Assembly (NCBI GenBank): GCA_963628785.1
Contig: CAVGGQ010000093.1
Coordinates: forward strand, 1 to 7,221
Source: Apopatocola sp963628785
Lineage (GTDB): Bacteria > Bacillota > Clostridia > Oscillospirales > Oscillospiraceae
DNA: 7,221 nt
Direction of reading: 5' to 3'
Made by a program: the position numbers and the translations under genes. Below are positions 1-5,768 of this stretch, piece after piece (the stretch's first letter is position 1; every line of letters begins with the position of its first letter). Below the pieces are notes generated by a model that did not search any database, was not told where the DNA came from, and saw nothing but the letters and a program-made list of their open reading frames with translations.

Positions 1-13
1 TGCTCAAGGGGAG
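1..13. repeat. Edge copy of a GC-rich intergenic repeat
   Basis: The first 13 bases (TGCTCAAGGGGAG) are the exact reverse complement of 2032-2044, inside the hairpin repeat at 2029-2056. The copy is cut by the window edge, so its full extent is unknown. The two copies lie in inverted orientation on either side of the recombinase and DUF2442 genes. Similar short AAGGGGAG palindromes are, as I recall, common intergenic repeats in Ruminococcaceae-type genomes. Confidence 0.5.
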
Positions 14-29
14 GCTTCGCGGGGGAAAA

Positions 30-55
30 TTTCGCAGAGTTCCTCATCTGCGAAA
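30..55. other. Perfect 9-bp inverted repeat (hairpin)
   Basis: Arms TTTCGCAGA (30-38) and TCTGCGAAA (47-55) are perfectly complementary around an 8-nt loop. No T-run follows on the plus strand, so it is not an obvious terminator for a gene entering from the left. It sits 140 bp before the recombinase gene and could be an operator, a recombinase arm site or the end of a repeat; nothing here decides between these. The rest of 56-180 is AT-rich with no confident promoter. Confidence 0.4.
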
Positions 56-195
56 AGATACACTTTAGTGAATGCCTATACAGCGTATATTACTATAGCA
101 CACCATTATGTTAATTGCAATACGCCAAATGCATAATTTCAAAAAAATTTTTTGTTACTTTTTACTTTCACGGAAAAGAAAAGGAGGAAAACAGC

Positions 196-1140
196 ATGGA
201 TCAAAGGTACAGGAAGGCGCTTCGGCCGGTGCGGCGGAGGGCGCGGACGCTGGGGGAGTTTGCGGAGCGGTGGCTCGCGGTGCAGCGGTTCCGGGTGAAG
301 GAGTCCACATACAACAAATACGCCACGGCACTGGAGAAGCACATTCTGCCGCGGCTCGGGGCGTACGCGCCGGAGAGCATATCGCGCGGCGTGCTCGAGG
401 AGTTCGCGCTCGCGCTGCAGACGGAGAACGCGCTGTCGGCAAAGAGCGTGCGCGATGTGCTCACGCTTCTCGGCTCTCTGCTGCGGTATGCGGGGTGCGG
501 CGCGGCCGATGCTCTCCCCTATCCGAAGATCCTGCCGAAGGACATCCGCGTGCTCTCGCGCGAGGAGGAGCGGACGGTGCGGCGGCATCTCGCGCAGGAG
601 CCGGAGGCATGGCGGTTCGGCGTGCTGCTCGCGCTGGAGACGGGGCTGCGGCTCGGAGAGGTGTGCGCGCTGCGCTGGAAGTGCGTTTCCGTCGAGAACG
701 GCACGGTGCGCATCGAGAGCGCGGTGCAGCGGCTGCAGGACCGCTCCGGCGAGGGAGGGCGCACAAGGCTCGTGACCGGCAGTCCGAAGAGTGACTCCTC
801 GGTGCGCATCATCCCGCTGCCCGACGATCTCCTCGCGCCCGCCGCGCTCCTCCGCCGCCCGGGCGAGAAATATGTGCTGACCGGCACGGAAAAATGCCCC
901 GACCCGCGCACCGTCCAGTACCGCTTCGCCGCCCTCATGCGCGAGTGCGGTCTCGAGGGCGTACATTTTCATACCCTCCGCCACACCTTCGCCACAAGAG
1001 CGGCCGAAGTCGGGGTTGACATAAAATCCCTGTCCGAGATCCTCGGCCACTCCGGCACGGCAGTGACGCTGGACCGGTATGTGCATTCGTCGTTGGAGAG
1101 AAAAAGGGAGGAGATGAGGAAGCTGATCAGTGAATGGTGA
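196..1140 (+). CDS. Tyrosine-type recombinase/integrase
   Basis: A 314-residue site-specific recombinase of the phage-integrase (XerC/D-like) family, which cuts and rejoins DNA through a covalent phosphotyrosine. Residues about 18-100 form the helical core-binding (SAM-like) domain (TLGEFAERW...STYNKY). Residues about 118-310 form the catalytic domain. The full catalytic set is visible: R152 (TGLRLGE), K198 (SPKSDSS), H259 and R262 (HTLRHTFAT), H285 (LGHS) and nucleophile Y295 (LDRYVH), so the enzyme is probably active. The ATG at 196 is chosen because AGGAGG (182-187) lies 8 nt upstream; an in-frame ATG at 115 has no such site. There is no N-terminal arm-binding domain and no excisionase, relaxase or phage gene beside it, so its partner element is not visible. 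The last codons run into a heptamer repeat. It converges with the DUF2442 gene. Confidence 0.93.
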   Translation: MDQRYRKALRPVRRRARTLGEFAERWLAVQRFRVKESTYNKYATALEKHILPRLGAYAPESISRGVLEEFALALQTENALSAKSVRDVLTLLGSLLRYAGCGAADALPYPKILPKDIRVLSREEERTVRRHLAQEPEAWRFGVLLALETGLRLGEVCALRWKCVSVENGTVRIESAVQRLQDRSGEGGRTRLVTGSPKSDSSVRIIPLPDDLLAPAALLRRPGEKYVLTGTEKCPDPRTVQYRFAALMRECGLEGVHFHTLRHTFATRAAEVGVDIKSLSEILGHSGTAVTLDRYVHSSLERKREEMRKLISEW

Positions 1141-1150
1141 ATATTGAATA
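1130..1150. repeat. Three imperfect heptamer tandem repeats
   Basis: GTGAATG, GTGAATA and TTGAATA stand in tandem with period 7, spanning the recombinase stop codon (1138-1140). The last residues of the recombinase (SEW) are therefore encoded by the repeat. It abuts the MITE that starts at 1155. Confidence 0.5.
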
Positions 1151-1154
1151 GTAA

Positions 1155-1316
1155 AGGCAACACCGCACAATGTCGTCTGCGGCGCTTTGCGGAAATTTTG
1201 CTCCCGCATTTCGTTACATTTCCTTGCAATACACAAAGTATTGCTGCGTCAATGTGCCTCATTCGGAAGCAAAATTTGCTCATAAATCGCTCTTGCCGAA
1301 TTATGCGGTGCTACCT
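1155..1316. mobile_element. MITE-like palindromic element, complete copy
   Basis: A non-coding element of about 162 bp. Its ends form imperfect terminal inverted repeats: AGGCAACACCGCACAAT (1155-1171) against the reverse complement of 1300-1316, with three differences, all transitions. Inner arms 1193-1206 and 1264-1277 pair at 13 of 14 positions. The centre is a perfect 7-bp stem, GCAATAC (1226-1232) and GTATTGC (1238-1244). All arms share one centre near 1235, so the whole element folds as one long hairpin. No transposase is encoded. Bases 1155-1208 recur at 7168-7221 with one mismatch, which shows it is a repeat family. TA borders the right end here and the left end of the second copy, hinting at a TA target. 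It fills almost all the gap between two convergent genes and may also act as a two-way terminator. Confidence 0.75.
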
Positions 1317-1336
1317 AAAGAATGGGGGATGCGGAG

Positions 1337-1774
1337 CTAACGACGGGCGGGGGCGCCGTATTCGCGGTTCATGGCGTTGACGGATACGATCCATTGTTTG
1401 CCGAATTTGCAGACATCTACGCCGTTTACCAGCTTGCCGTAGGAAATGGCTTTCCGCAGGGTGCTTTCGTTCAGGCCCCACAGTTCGGTGGCATCGCTGA
1501 GCGCCATTAAGCCGTCAAACAAGGTCTGCACCGCGACACCGTTTTCCCACAGCTCATCGCAGGACAGATCCAGATCGTCGCCCCAAATGATGCCGTAGCC
1601 GCCTACATCGACCGTGACGCACGCAAATGCCGCAGGATCCTCCCGAAGCCGCCGGAAAACCGGAAGCTTTTCAAAGAGGGGTTTCATGTCATAGATCTTC
1701 GTCACGCCCTCGCAGAACTGTACGCTTAATTTAAAGTCGGATAGAGGAGCTGCACTTTTTACTTTGCGGAACAT
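1337..1774 (-). CDS. DUF2442 domain protein with C-terminal helix-turn-helix
   Basis: A 145-residue protein. Residues about 3-80 match the DUF2442 pattern as I know it (AAPLSDFKLSVQF.G....YDM..LF..L..F, then VDVGGYGIIWGDDLDLSCDELWENG). Residues about 89-136 look like a small DNA-binding helix-turn-helix of the excisionase/MerR type (DATELWGLNESTLRKAI, then a wing-like KFGKQWIVS). The start is set by AAGGAGG (1781-1787), 6 nt upstream, which overlaps the stop codon of the DUF4160 remnant and implies translational coupling. DUF4160 and DUF2442 genes are often paired and are suspected of forming toxin-antitoxin-like modules, though their biochemical role is unsettled. The HTH and the palindrome inside the upstream promoter make this a likely autorepressor. 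Its 3' end faces the MITE. Confidence 0.8.
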   Translation of the reverse strand: MFRKVKSAAPLSDFKLSVQFCEGVTKIYDMKPLFEKLPVFRRLREDPAAFACVTVDVGGYGIIWGDDLDLSCDELWENGVAVQTLFDGLMALSDATELWGLNESTLRKAISYGKLVNGVDVCKFGKQWIVSVNAMNREYGAPARR

Positions 1775-1785
1775 AGGGTGCCTCC

Positions 1786-1968
1786 TTATTCCAGCGGCGG
1801 GAGCGCCTTAAACTCCTGCGTCTCCCACATTTCCTGCAATGCTGTCTTGTTCAGGGACAGCCACTCGCGCACCATCGCCAAAGCTTTGGCGGGAAGATGG
1901 CCTTCCAGCACTTCCCCCGTCATAAAATCAATAGCGGCCACATCGTCGTTGTAGATCGCTCTTCTTTC
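1786..1968 (-). pseudogene. DUF4160 family gene, 5'-truncated remnant
   Basis: The reverse strand reads open from 1968 down to a TAA at 1786-1788. It encodes about 60 residues that resemble the C-terminal half of DUF4160 proteins: IYNDDVAAIDFMTGEVLEG, HLPAKALAMVREWLSLNK, then EMWETQEFKALPPLE. The N-terminal half of the family, usually containing an HxPHxH-like stretch, is absent; an in-frame TAA lies at 1969-1971 and the promoter -10 begins only 12 bp further upstream. Internal GTG (1939-1941) and ATG (1921-1923) codons have no convincing ribosome binding site. The simplest reading is a deletion that fused the promoter region to the 3' half of the gene, leaving a transcribed leader for the DUF2442-HTH gene. 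A short expressed protein cannot be excluded. Confidence 0.65.
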
Positions 1969-1979
1969 TTACCGATCAC

Positions 1980-2008
1980 AGTATATCACGATACCGTGAT
2001 TTTGTCAA
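1980..2008 (-). promoter_or_regulatory. Sigma-A-type promoter with embedded operator palindrome
   Basis: On the minus strand, a perfect -35 TTGACA (2003-2008) is followed by a 17-bp spacer and a -10 TATACT (1980-1985, five of six consensus bases). Transcription would start near 1973 and run into the DUF4160 remnant and the DUF2442-HTH gene. The spacer holds a dyad, ATCACG-GTAT-CGTGAT (1985-2000), with perfect 6-bp arms. A protein bound there would block RNA polymerase; the HTH of the downstream gene is the obvious candidate. A further ATCAC at 1975-1979 lies 11 bp from the one at 1985-1989. Confidence 0.8.
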
Positions 2009-2028
2009 TGGAGTGCGCAAACTCTGCG

Positions 2029-2056
2029 AGGCTCCCCTTGAGCATAAGGGGAGGCT
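2029..2056. repeat. GC-rich palindromic repeat hairpin
   Basis: CTCCCCTT (2032-2039) and AAGGGGAG (2046-2053) form a perfect 8-bp stem with a 6-nt loop GAGCAT. The stem extends to 11 bp with one mismatch at 2029-2056. Bases 2032-2044 recur inverted at 1-13, marking it as a dispersed repeat. No strong T-run follows on either strand, so a terminator role is doubtful. Just to its right, GGGACGCG is repeated twice in tandem (2059-2074). Confidence 0.6.
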
Positions 2057-2089
2057 TTGGGACGCGGGGACGCGGGCGTTGAGGGCGAG

Positions 2090-2122
2090 AAAAAGCCCCC
2101 GGAAGGGAGTTCTTCCGAGGGC
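2090..2122 (-). terminator. Intrinsic terminator of the liv operon
   Basis: Read on the minus strand, GCCCTCGGAAG (2122-2112), a 6-nt loop and CTTCCGGGGGC (2105-2095) form an 11-bp stem with one G-U pair. Five T residues follow directly (2094-2090). It begins 6 nt past the livF stop codon, so it ends the livJ-H-M-G-F transcription unit. Confidence 0.9.
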
Positions 2123-2128
2123 GTATCT

Positions 2129-2833
2129 TCAGCCTCCGAGGTAGGCTTTTTGTACCTGTTCGCTTTGGGCGAGTTCTTTGCCGGTGCCGGAGAGGGAGAC
2201 TTTGCCGTTTTCGAGAACGTACGCGCGGTCGGCGATGGAGAGAGCCATTTGGGCGTTCTGTTCTACGAGGAGGATGGTGGTGCCGGCTTTATGCAGGGAG
2301 CGGATGATGTCGAAGACCTGTTCGACCAGGATCGGGGCGAGACCCATGGAGGGCTCGTCGAGCATCATCAGCTTCGGGGCGCTCATGAGGGCGCGGCCCA
2401 TGGCGAGCATCTGCTGTTCGCCGCCGGAGAGCGTGCCGGCGGTCTGGCGGCGGCGCTCCTTCAGGCGCGGGAACAGTTCGTAGACTTTTTCGAGGCCGGG
2501 CTGCACCTCGGCGTTGGAGCGCGTGAAGGCGCCCATCTCGAGGTTTTCCTCGACGGACATCTGCTGGAACACGCGGCGCCCTTCCGGAACGAGCGCGAGG
2601 CCTTCCTTGACGATGAGGTGCGGCGCTTTGTGCGCGATGCTCTCGCCCATGAAGGTGATGTCGCCGCCGCGGCTGCGCAGGAGGCCGGCGATGGTGTCGA
2701 GCGTGGTGGTCTTGCCGGCGCCGTTCGCGCCGATGAGGGTGACGATCTCGCCCTCGTTTACTTCAAAGGACACGCCCTTGATGGCGTGGATCGCGCCGTA
2801 ATAGACCTGAATGTCTTTGACTTCGAGCAGCAT
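2129..2833 (-). CDS. livF: Branched-chain amino acid ABC transporter ATP-binding protein LivF
   Basis: A 234-residue ABC ATPase, one of two nucleotide-binding subunits that drive import through LivH/LivM at the inner face of the membrane. Walker A is GANGAGKT (35-42), the ABC signature is LSGGEQQ (135-141), and Walker B is LMMLDEP (155-161) with catalytic E160. The switch-histidine position reads LLVEQN, so Gln192 replaces His, which is normal for LivF and separates it from LivG. EGRRVFQQMSVEENL after the first half is also LivF-typical, as are the length and the C-terminal KAYLGG. An AAGGAGG (2841-2847) lies 7 nt before the ATG, and only 2 nt separate it from the livG stop codon. It is the last gene of the operon and is followed by a terminator. 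Confidence 0.95.
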   Translation of the reverse strand: MLLEVKDIQVYYGAIHAIKGVSFEVNEGEIVTLIGANGAGKTTTLDTIAGLLRSRGGDITFMGESIAHKAPHLIVKEGLALVPEGRRVFQQMSVEENLEMGAFTRSNAEVQPGLEKVYELFPRLKERRRQTAGTLSGGEQQMLAMGRALMSAPKLMMLDEPSMGLAPILVEQVFDIIRSLHKAGTTILLVEQNAQMALSIADRAYVLENGKVSLSGTGKELAQSEQVQKAYLGG

Positions 2834-2835
2834 GG

Positions 2836-3684
2836 TCAGCCCTCCTTCTTCTTGCCGAGGTACGCTTCGATGACGGCGGGGTTCGCCTGGATCTCTTCGG
2901 CGGTGCCTTTGGCGATGACCTTGCCGAAGTTCAGAACGCAGATGCCCTCGCAGATGCCCATGACGAGCTTCATGTCGTGCTCGATGAGCATGACGGCGAT
3001 CTGGAACGTGTCGCGGATCTTCACGATGTTTTCCATCAGCTCATAGGTCTCGGAGGGGTTCATGCCGGCGGCTGGCTCGTCGAGCAGGAGGAGCGAGGGG
3101 TTGGTGGCGAGGGCGCGGACGATCTCGAGGCGGCGCTGCGCGCCGTACGGGAGCGAGCCGGCGATCATGTTCGCCATGTCCTGCATATCGAAAATGGAGA
3201 GAAGCTCGAGGGCGCGTTCGTGGGCGGTGCGCTCCTGCTTCCAGTAGTTCGGCAGACGGAGGATGCCGGTGAGCGTGGAGTACGGCTCCTGATTGTGGAG
3301 GCCGATCTTCACGTTGTCCTCCACGGACAGGTTGCCGAAGAGGCGGATGTTCTGGAACGTGCGGGCGATGCCCATGCGGTTGATCTGCTCGGTCGTTTTG
3401 CCGGAGGTGTCCATGCCGTCGAGGAGGATGGTGCCGCGGGTGGGCTGATACACCTTGGTGAGCAGGTTGAATACAGTCGTTTTGCCGGCGCCGTTCGGGC
3501 CGATGAGGCCGGCGATCTCGGTGCGGCCGATGGTCAGGTCAAAGTCGTCCACGGCGCGCAGGCCGCCGAAGTCGATGCCGAGGTGGCGGCATTCCAGCAC
3601 CGGGGTCTTGTCCAGGTCGCGCTCCGGGATGATCGCGGAGCTGGGGAACGTGACCATTTTCCCCTTTTCAAAAAGCTTAGACAT
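2836..3684 (-). CDS. livG: Branched-chain amino acid ABC transporter ATP-binding protein LivG
   Basis: A 282-residue ABC ATPase that pairs with LivF. Walker A is GPNGAGKT (62-69), the Q-loop is RTFQNIRLF with Q111, the signature is the LivG-type LPYGAQRR (178-185), and Walker B is LLLLDEP (198-204) with E203. The switch histidine H236 is present (LIEHDM), so this is likely the catalytically complete partner of LivF. The protein carries about 28 extra residues before the core domain starts at VLECRHL. The first ATG is still favoured because AAGGAG (3692-3697) stands 7 nt upstream, inside the end of livM. The gene overlaps livM by 8 bp, consistent with translational coupling. Confidence 0.95.
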   Translation of the reverse strand: MSKLFEKGKMVTFPSSAIIPERDLDKTPVLECRHLGIDFGGLRAVDDFDLTIGRTEIAGLIGPNGAGKTTVFNLLTKVYQPTRGTILLDGMDTSGKTTEQINRMGIARTFQNIRLFGNLSVEDNVKIGLHNQEPYSTLTGILRLPNYWKQERTAHERALELLSIFDMQDMANMIAGSLPYGAQRRLEIVRALATNPSLLLLDEPAAGMNPSETYELMENIVKIRDTFQIAVMLIEHDMKLVMGICEGICVLNFGKVIAKGTAEEIQANPAVIEAYLGKKKEG

Positions 3685-4729
3685 CTTCCTTCTCCTTCCG
3701 TCCGGGGATCAGCCGGCGCAGCAGCGCCTTGAAGTCGTCGTTGTTCGTCGCAAGCATCACGAGGATGAGGACGATGGCGTAGATGAGCATGCGGTAATCG
3801 GCGAAGCCGCGCAGTGCCTCCGGCAGTACCGTGAGAAGCGCCGCGGCGATGACCGAGCCGAGCATGTTGCCGAGTCCGCCGAACACGACGAACACGAGCA
3901 CGAGGATGGAGGTGTTGAAGTCAAACTTGTTTGCGGAGATGGTGGAGTAGTTGAGGGCGAAGAGGGCACCCGCCGCGCCCGCCATGGCGGCGGACATGAC
4001 GAAGGCGGTCATTTTGTACTTCGTGACCGGTATGCCGACGCTCTCGGCGGCGATGCGGTTGTCACGGATGGCGAGGATCGCGCGGCCGGCACGGCTGTTC
4101 ACGAGGTTGAAGATGACGATAAGGCAGACCATGATGAGGATGAAGCCGCCCGTGAAGGTGGAGATGCGCGTGATGCCGCCGATGCCCATGGGGCCGTTGA
4201 CGATCATCTTGCCGTCCGCGGCGACATTCGTCGGGGCCTGCAGGAAACCGAAGCGGAAGCCGGTGCTGTCGAGGCCGATGTAGAGGTTCGTGAAAATGCT
4301 CTTGATGATCTCGCCGAAGGCAAGCGTCACGATGGCGAGGTAGTCGCCCTTAAGGCGCATGACCGGGATGCCGATGAGGAAGCCCGCAATGGCGGCGAAC
4401 AGTGCGCCGACGATCATGCCGATGGCGAGGCGCAGCGGCGCGCTCGCGATGGCGTTCTGCAGGGCGATGGCGGCGGTCGCGCCCATGAAGGCGCCGACGC
4501 TCATGAAGCCCGCATGGCCGAGCGAAAGCTCGCCCATGACGCCGACTGTCAGGTTCAGGGAGATGGCCATAACCACGTACGCGCAGATCGGCACGAGCAT
4601 GCCCTTGATGGTGGACGAGAGCGTTCCGCCGCCCGACAGGATCCGGAAGACGATATAGAAGGCGATGACGACCGCATAGGTGACGGCCTGCTTGCGGTTG
4701 GCCTTCAAACGAGCTGTAAATTTATTCAT
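3677..4729 (-). CDS. livM: Branched-chain amino acid ABC transporter permease LivM
   Basis: A 350-residue integral membrane permease of the LivH/LivM (BPD_transp_2) family, forming the translocation pore with LivH. It is largely hydrophobic, with membrane segments around residues 16-31, 43-62, 72-92, 100-122, 194-210, 240-260, 272-305 and 313-327. Family landmarks include LSLGHAGFMSVGAF, the LivM-typical IPVMRLKGDYLAIVTLAFGEI (122-142), and the cytoplasmic ATPase-docking loop GRAILAIRDNRIAAESVGI (215-233). A GTG at 4736-4738 would add three residues, but it is the 3' end of the only Shine-Dalgarno sequence, GAGGTG (4736-4741), which is 6 nt before the ATG at 4727-4729. The ATG is therefore preferred. 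The gene starts 10 nt after the end of livH. Confidence 0.94.
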   Translation of the reverse strand: MNKFTARLKANRKQAVTYAVVIAFYIVFRILSGGGTLSSTIKGMLVPICAYVVMAISLNLTVGVMGELSLGHAGFMSVGAFMGATAAIALQNAIASAPLRLAIGMIVGALFAAIAGFLIGIPVMRLKGDYLAIVTLAFGEIIKSIFTNLYIGLDSTGFRFGFLQAPTNVAADGKMIVNGPMGIGGITRISTFTGGFILIMVCLIVIFNLVNSRAGRAILAIRDNRIAAESVGIPVTKYKMTAFVMSAAMAGAAGALFALNYSTISANKFDFNTSILVLVFVVFGGLGNMLGSVIAAALLTVLPEALRGFADYRMLIYAIVLILVMLATNNDDFKALLRRLIPGRKEKEDV

Positions 4730-4739
4730 TGCAGTCACC

Positions 4740-5633
4740 TCACACTTTCTCGCGGACCTGCTTGCCCAGCAGTCCGGACGGTTTTACCAGAAGGACGACA
4801 ATGAGTACCGCGAACACGACGGCGTCGGACATCTGCGTGGAGATGTAGGCTTTCGCGAAAATCTCGATGATGCCGAGCAGGAGGCCGCCGAGCAGCGCGC
4901 CGGGGATGGAGCCGATGCCGCCGAACACCGCGGCGGTGAACGCCTTGATGCCGGGCATGGAGCCGGTCGTCGGGGACAGCGTCGGGTACGCGGAGCACAG
5001 AAGCACGCCCGCGATGGCGGCGAGGCCCGAGCCGATGGCGAAGGTCATGGAAATGGTCGCGTCCACATTGATGCCCATAAGGCGCGCCGCGTCCTTATCC
5101 TCGGAGCAGGCGCGCATGGCCTTGCCCATTTTGGTCTTGCCGGTGAAGAGCGTCAGGGCGACCATGATGATGATGCACGCGCCGATCGTCACGAGCGTGA
5201 CATAGGAAATGTTCAGAGCACCGTCGAAGAGCTTGAAGCCGGTCTCGCCGGAGGCCGTCTTGAAGTAGTTCGTGAACACCTTCGGGCTGGATGTCCACAG
5301 AAGGAGCGCCGCGTTCTGCAGGAAGTAGCTCACGCCGATGGCCGTGATGAGCACGGCGAGCGAGGTGGCTGCGCGCAGCGGCTTATAGGCGAGCTTTTCG
5401 ATCGTCATGCCGAGCAGCGTGCAAACGACGACTGCGAGCAGCACGCCGACCGCCGGCGGAAGGCCGAATTTGGAGCTGGCGAAGAAGCAAATGTACGCGC
5501 CGACCATGATGACATCGCCGTGCGCGAAGTTCAGCATTTTCGCAATGCCGTAGACCATGGTGTAGCCGAGCGCGATGATGGCATAAATGCTGCCGAGGCT
5601 TATGCCGTTGATCAGGTAACTGAGGAAACTCAA
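4740..5633 (-). CDS. livH: Branched-chain amino acid ABC transporter permease LivH
   Basis: A 297-residue membrane permease, partner of LivM. It opens with the LivH hallmark LINGISLGSIYAIIALGYTMVYGIAKMLNFAHGD (in pieces, residues 7-40). Further hydrophobic segments lie near 40-54, 59-75, 91-113, 143-164, 194-215, 229-260 and 270-286. The docking loop GKTKMGKAMRACSEDKDAARLMGI (from 165) and FGGIGSIPGALLGG (238-250) are also typical. The start codon is TTG (5631-5633): an in-frame TAA lies two codons upstream, no ATG or GTG is available at the family N-terminus, and GAGGGG (5644-5649) is 10 nt away. This weak start may lower the yield of permease relative to the binding protein. Confidence 0.93.
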   Translation of the reverse strand: MSFLSYLINGISLGSIYAIIALGYTMVYGIAKMLNFAHGDVIMVGAYICFFASSKFGLPPAVGVLLAVVVCTLLGMTIEKLAYKPLRAATSLAVLITAIGVSYFLQNAALLLWTSSPKVFTNYFKTASGETGFKLFDGALNISYVTLVTIGACIIIMVALTLFTGKTKMGKAMRACSEDKDAARLMGINVDATISMTFAIGSGLAAIAGVLLCSAYPTLSPTTGSMPGIKAFTAAVFGGIGSIPGALLGGLLLGIIEIFAKAYISTQMSDAVVFAVLIVVLLVKPSGLLGKQVREKV

Positions 5634-5661
5634 AACTTACACACCCCTCATCTTTGTAGGC

Positions 5662-5693
5662 GGCAGCACCCTGCCGGATCGTGCGGTGCTGCC
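5662..5693. repeat. Hairpin in the livH leader, possible collapsed MITE copy
   Basis: GGCAGCACC (5662-5670) and GGTGCTGCC (5685-5693) form a perfect 9-bp stem around a 14-nt loop. On the minus strand the first 16 bases, GGCAGCACCGCACGAT, match the MITE end GGCAACACCGCACAAT (1156-1171) at 14 of 16 positions, and the other arm resembles the opposite MITE end. This suggests a copy that has lost its middle. A T7 run at 5699-5705 follows on the plus strand after five bases, but no plus-strand gene precedes it. In the livH mRNA the hairpin lies about 13 nt before the Shine-Dalgarno sequence. Confidence 0.5.
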
Positions 5694-5739
5694 CACGCTT
5701 TTTTTGGGACTTTCCTGTGAGCGATCATATAACCGCATT

Positions 5740-5768
5740 ATTATACGGTATATGCATTTTTTATGCAA
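5740..5768 (-). promoter_or_regulatory. Internal promoter for livHMGF
   Basis: On the minus strand, TTGCAT (5763-5768) is followed by a 17-bp spacer and a perfect -10 TATAAT (5740-5745). The -35 keeps only the TTG core. Transcription would begin near 5733, giving a leader of about 100 nt before livH. A dyad, TATAACCG (5728-5735) with CGGTATA (5746-5752), brackets the -10 box and could be an operator. This would let the permease and ATPase genes be transcribed without livJ. Confidence 0.65.

Noticed and set aside
56..137. Integrase promoter
   Set aside because: Several TATA-like boxes (TATATT at 86, CATAAT at 132) occur in the AT-rich leader, but none has a recognisable -35 at 16-18 bp, so no site could be supported.
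136..150. CodY-box-like site (AATTTCAAAAAAATT)
   Set aside because: Three mismatches to the 15-bp consensus at key central positions, and it stands before the integrase, not the liv operon. The A/T tract alone explains the match.
115..195. Upstream start for the integrase adding 27 residues
   Set aside because: The extra residues are encoded by the AT-rich leader and the AGGAGG itself; the ATG at 196 has ideal spacing.
139..1236. 365-codon minus-strand frame opposite the integrase
   Set aside because: It lies antisense to a recombinase with all catalytic residues and runs into the MITE; no recognisable domain.
1144..1380. 78-codon plus-strand frame over the MITE
   Set aside because: It is mostly the palindromic repeat and has no ribosome binding site; coding is unlikely.
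3455..4804. 449-codon plus-strand open frame across livM and livG
   Set aside because: Low-complexity Asp/Glu/His/Arg/Ala protein antisense to two well-identified genes; a shadow frame.
5685..5705. Plus-strand intrinsic terminator made by the 5662-5693 hairpin and T7
   Set aside because: Five bases separate the stem from the T-run, and no plus-strand gene exists upstream for it to terminate.
5634..5740. T-box riboswitch in the livH leader
   Set aside because: GGGCAGCACCGCA on the minus strand resembles the T-box core loosely, but the leader before it is only about 40 nt, no specifier stem is possible, no terminator T-run follows, and MITE-end similarity explains the bases better.
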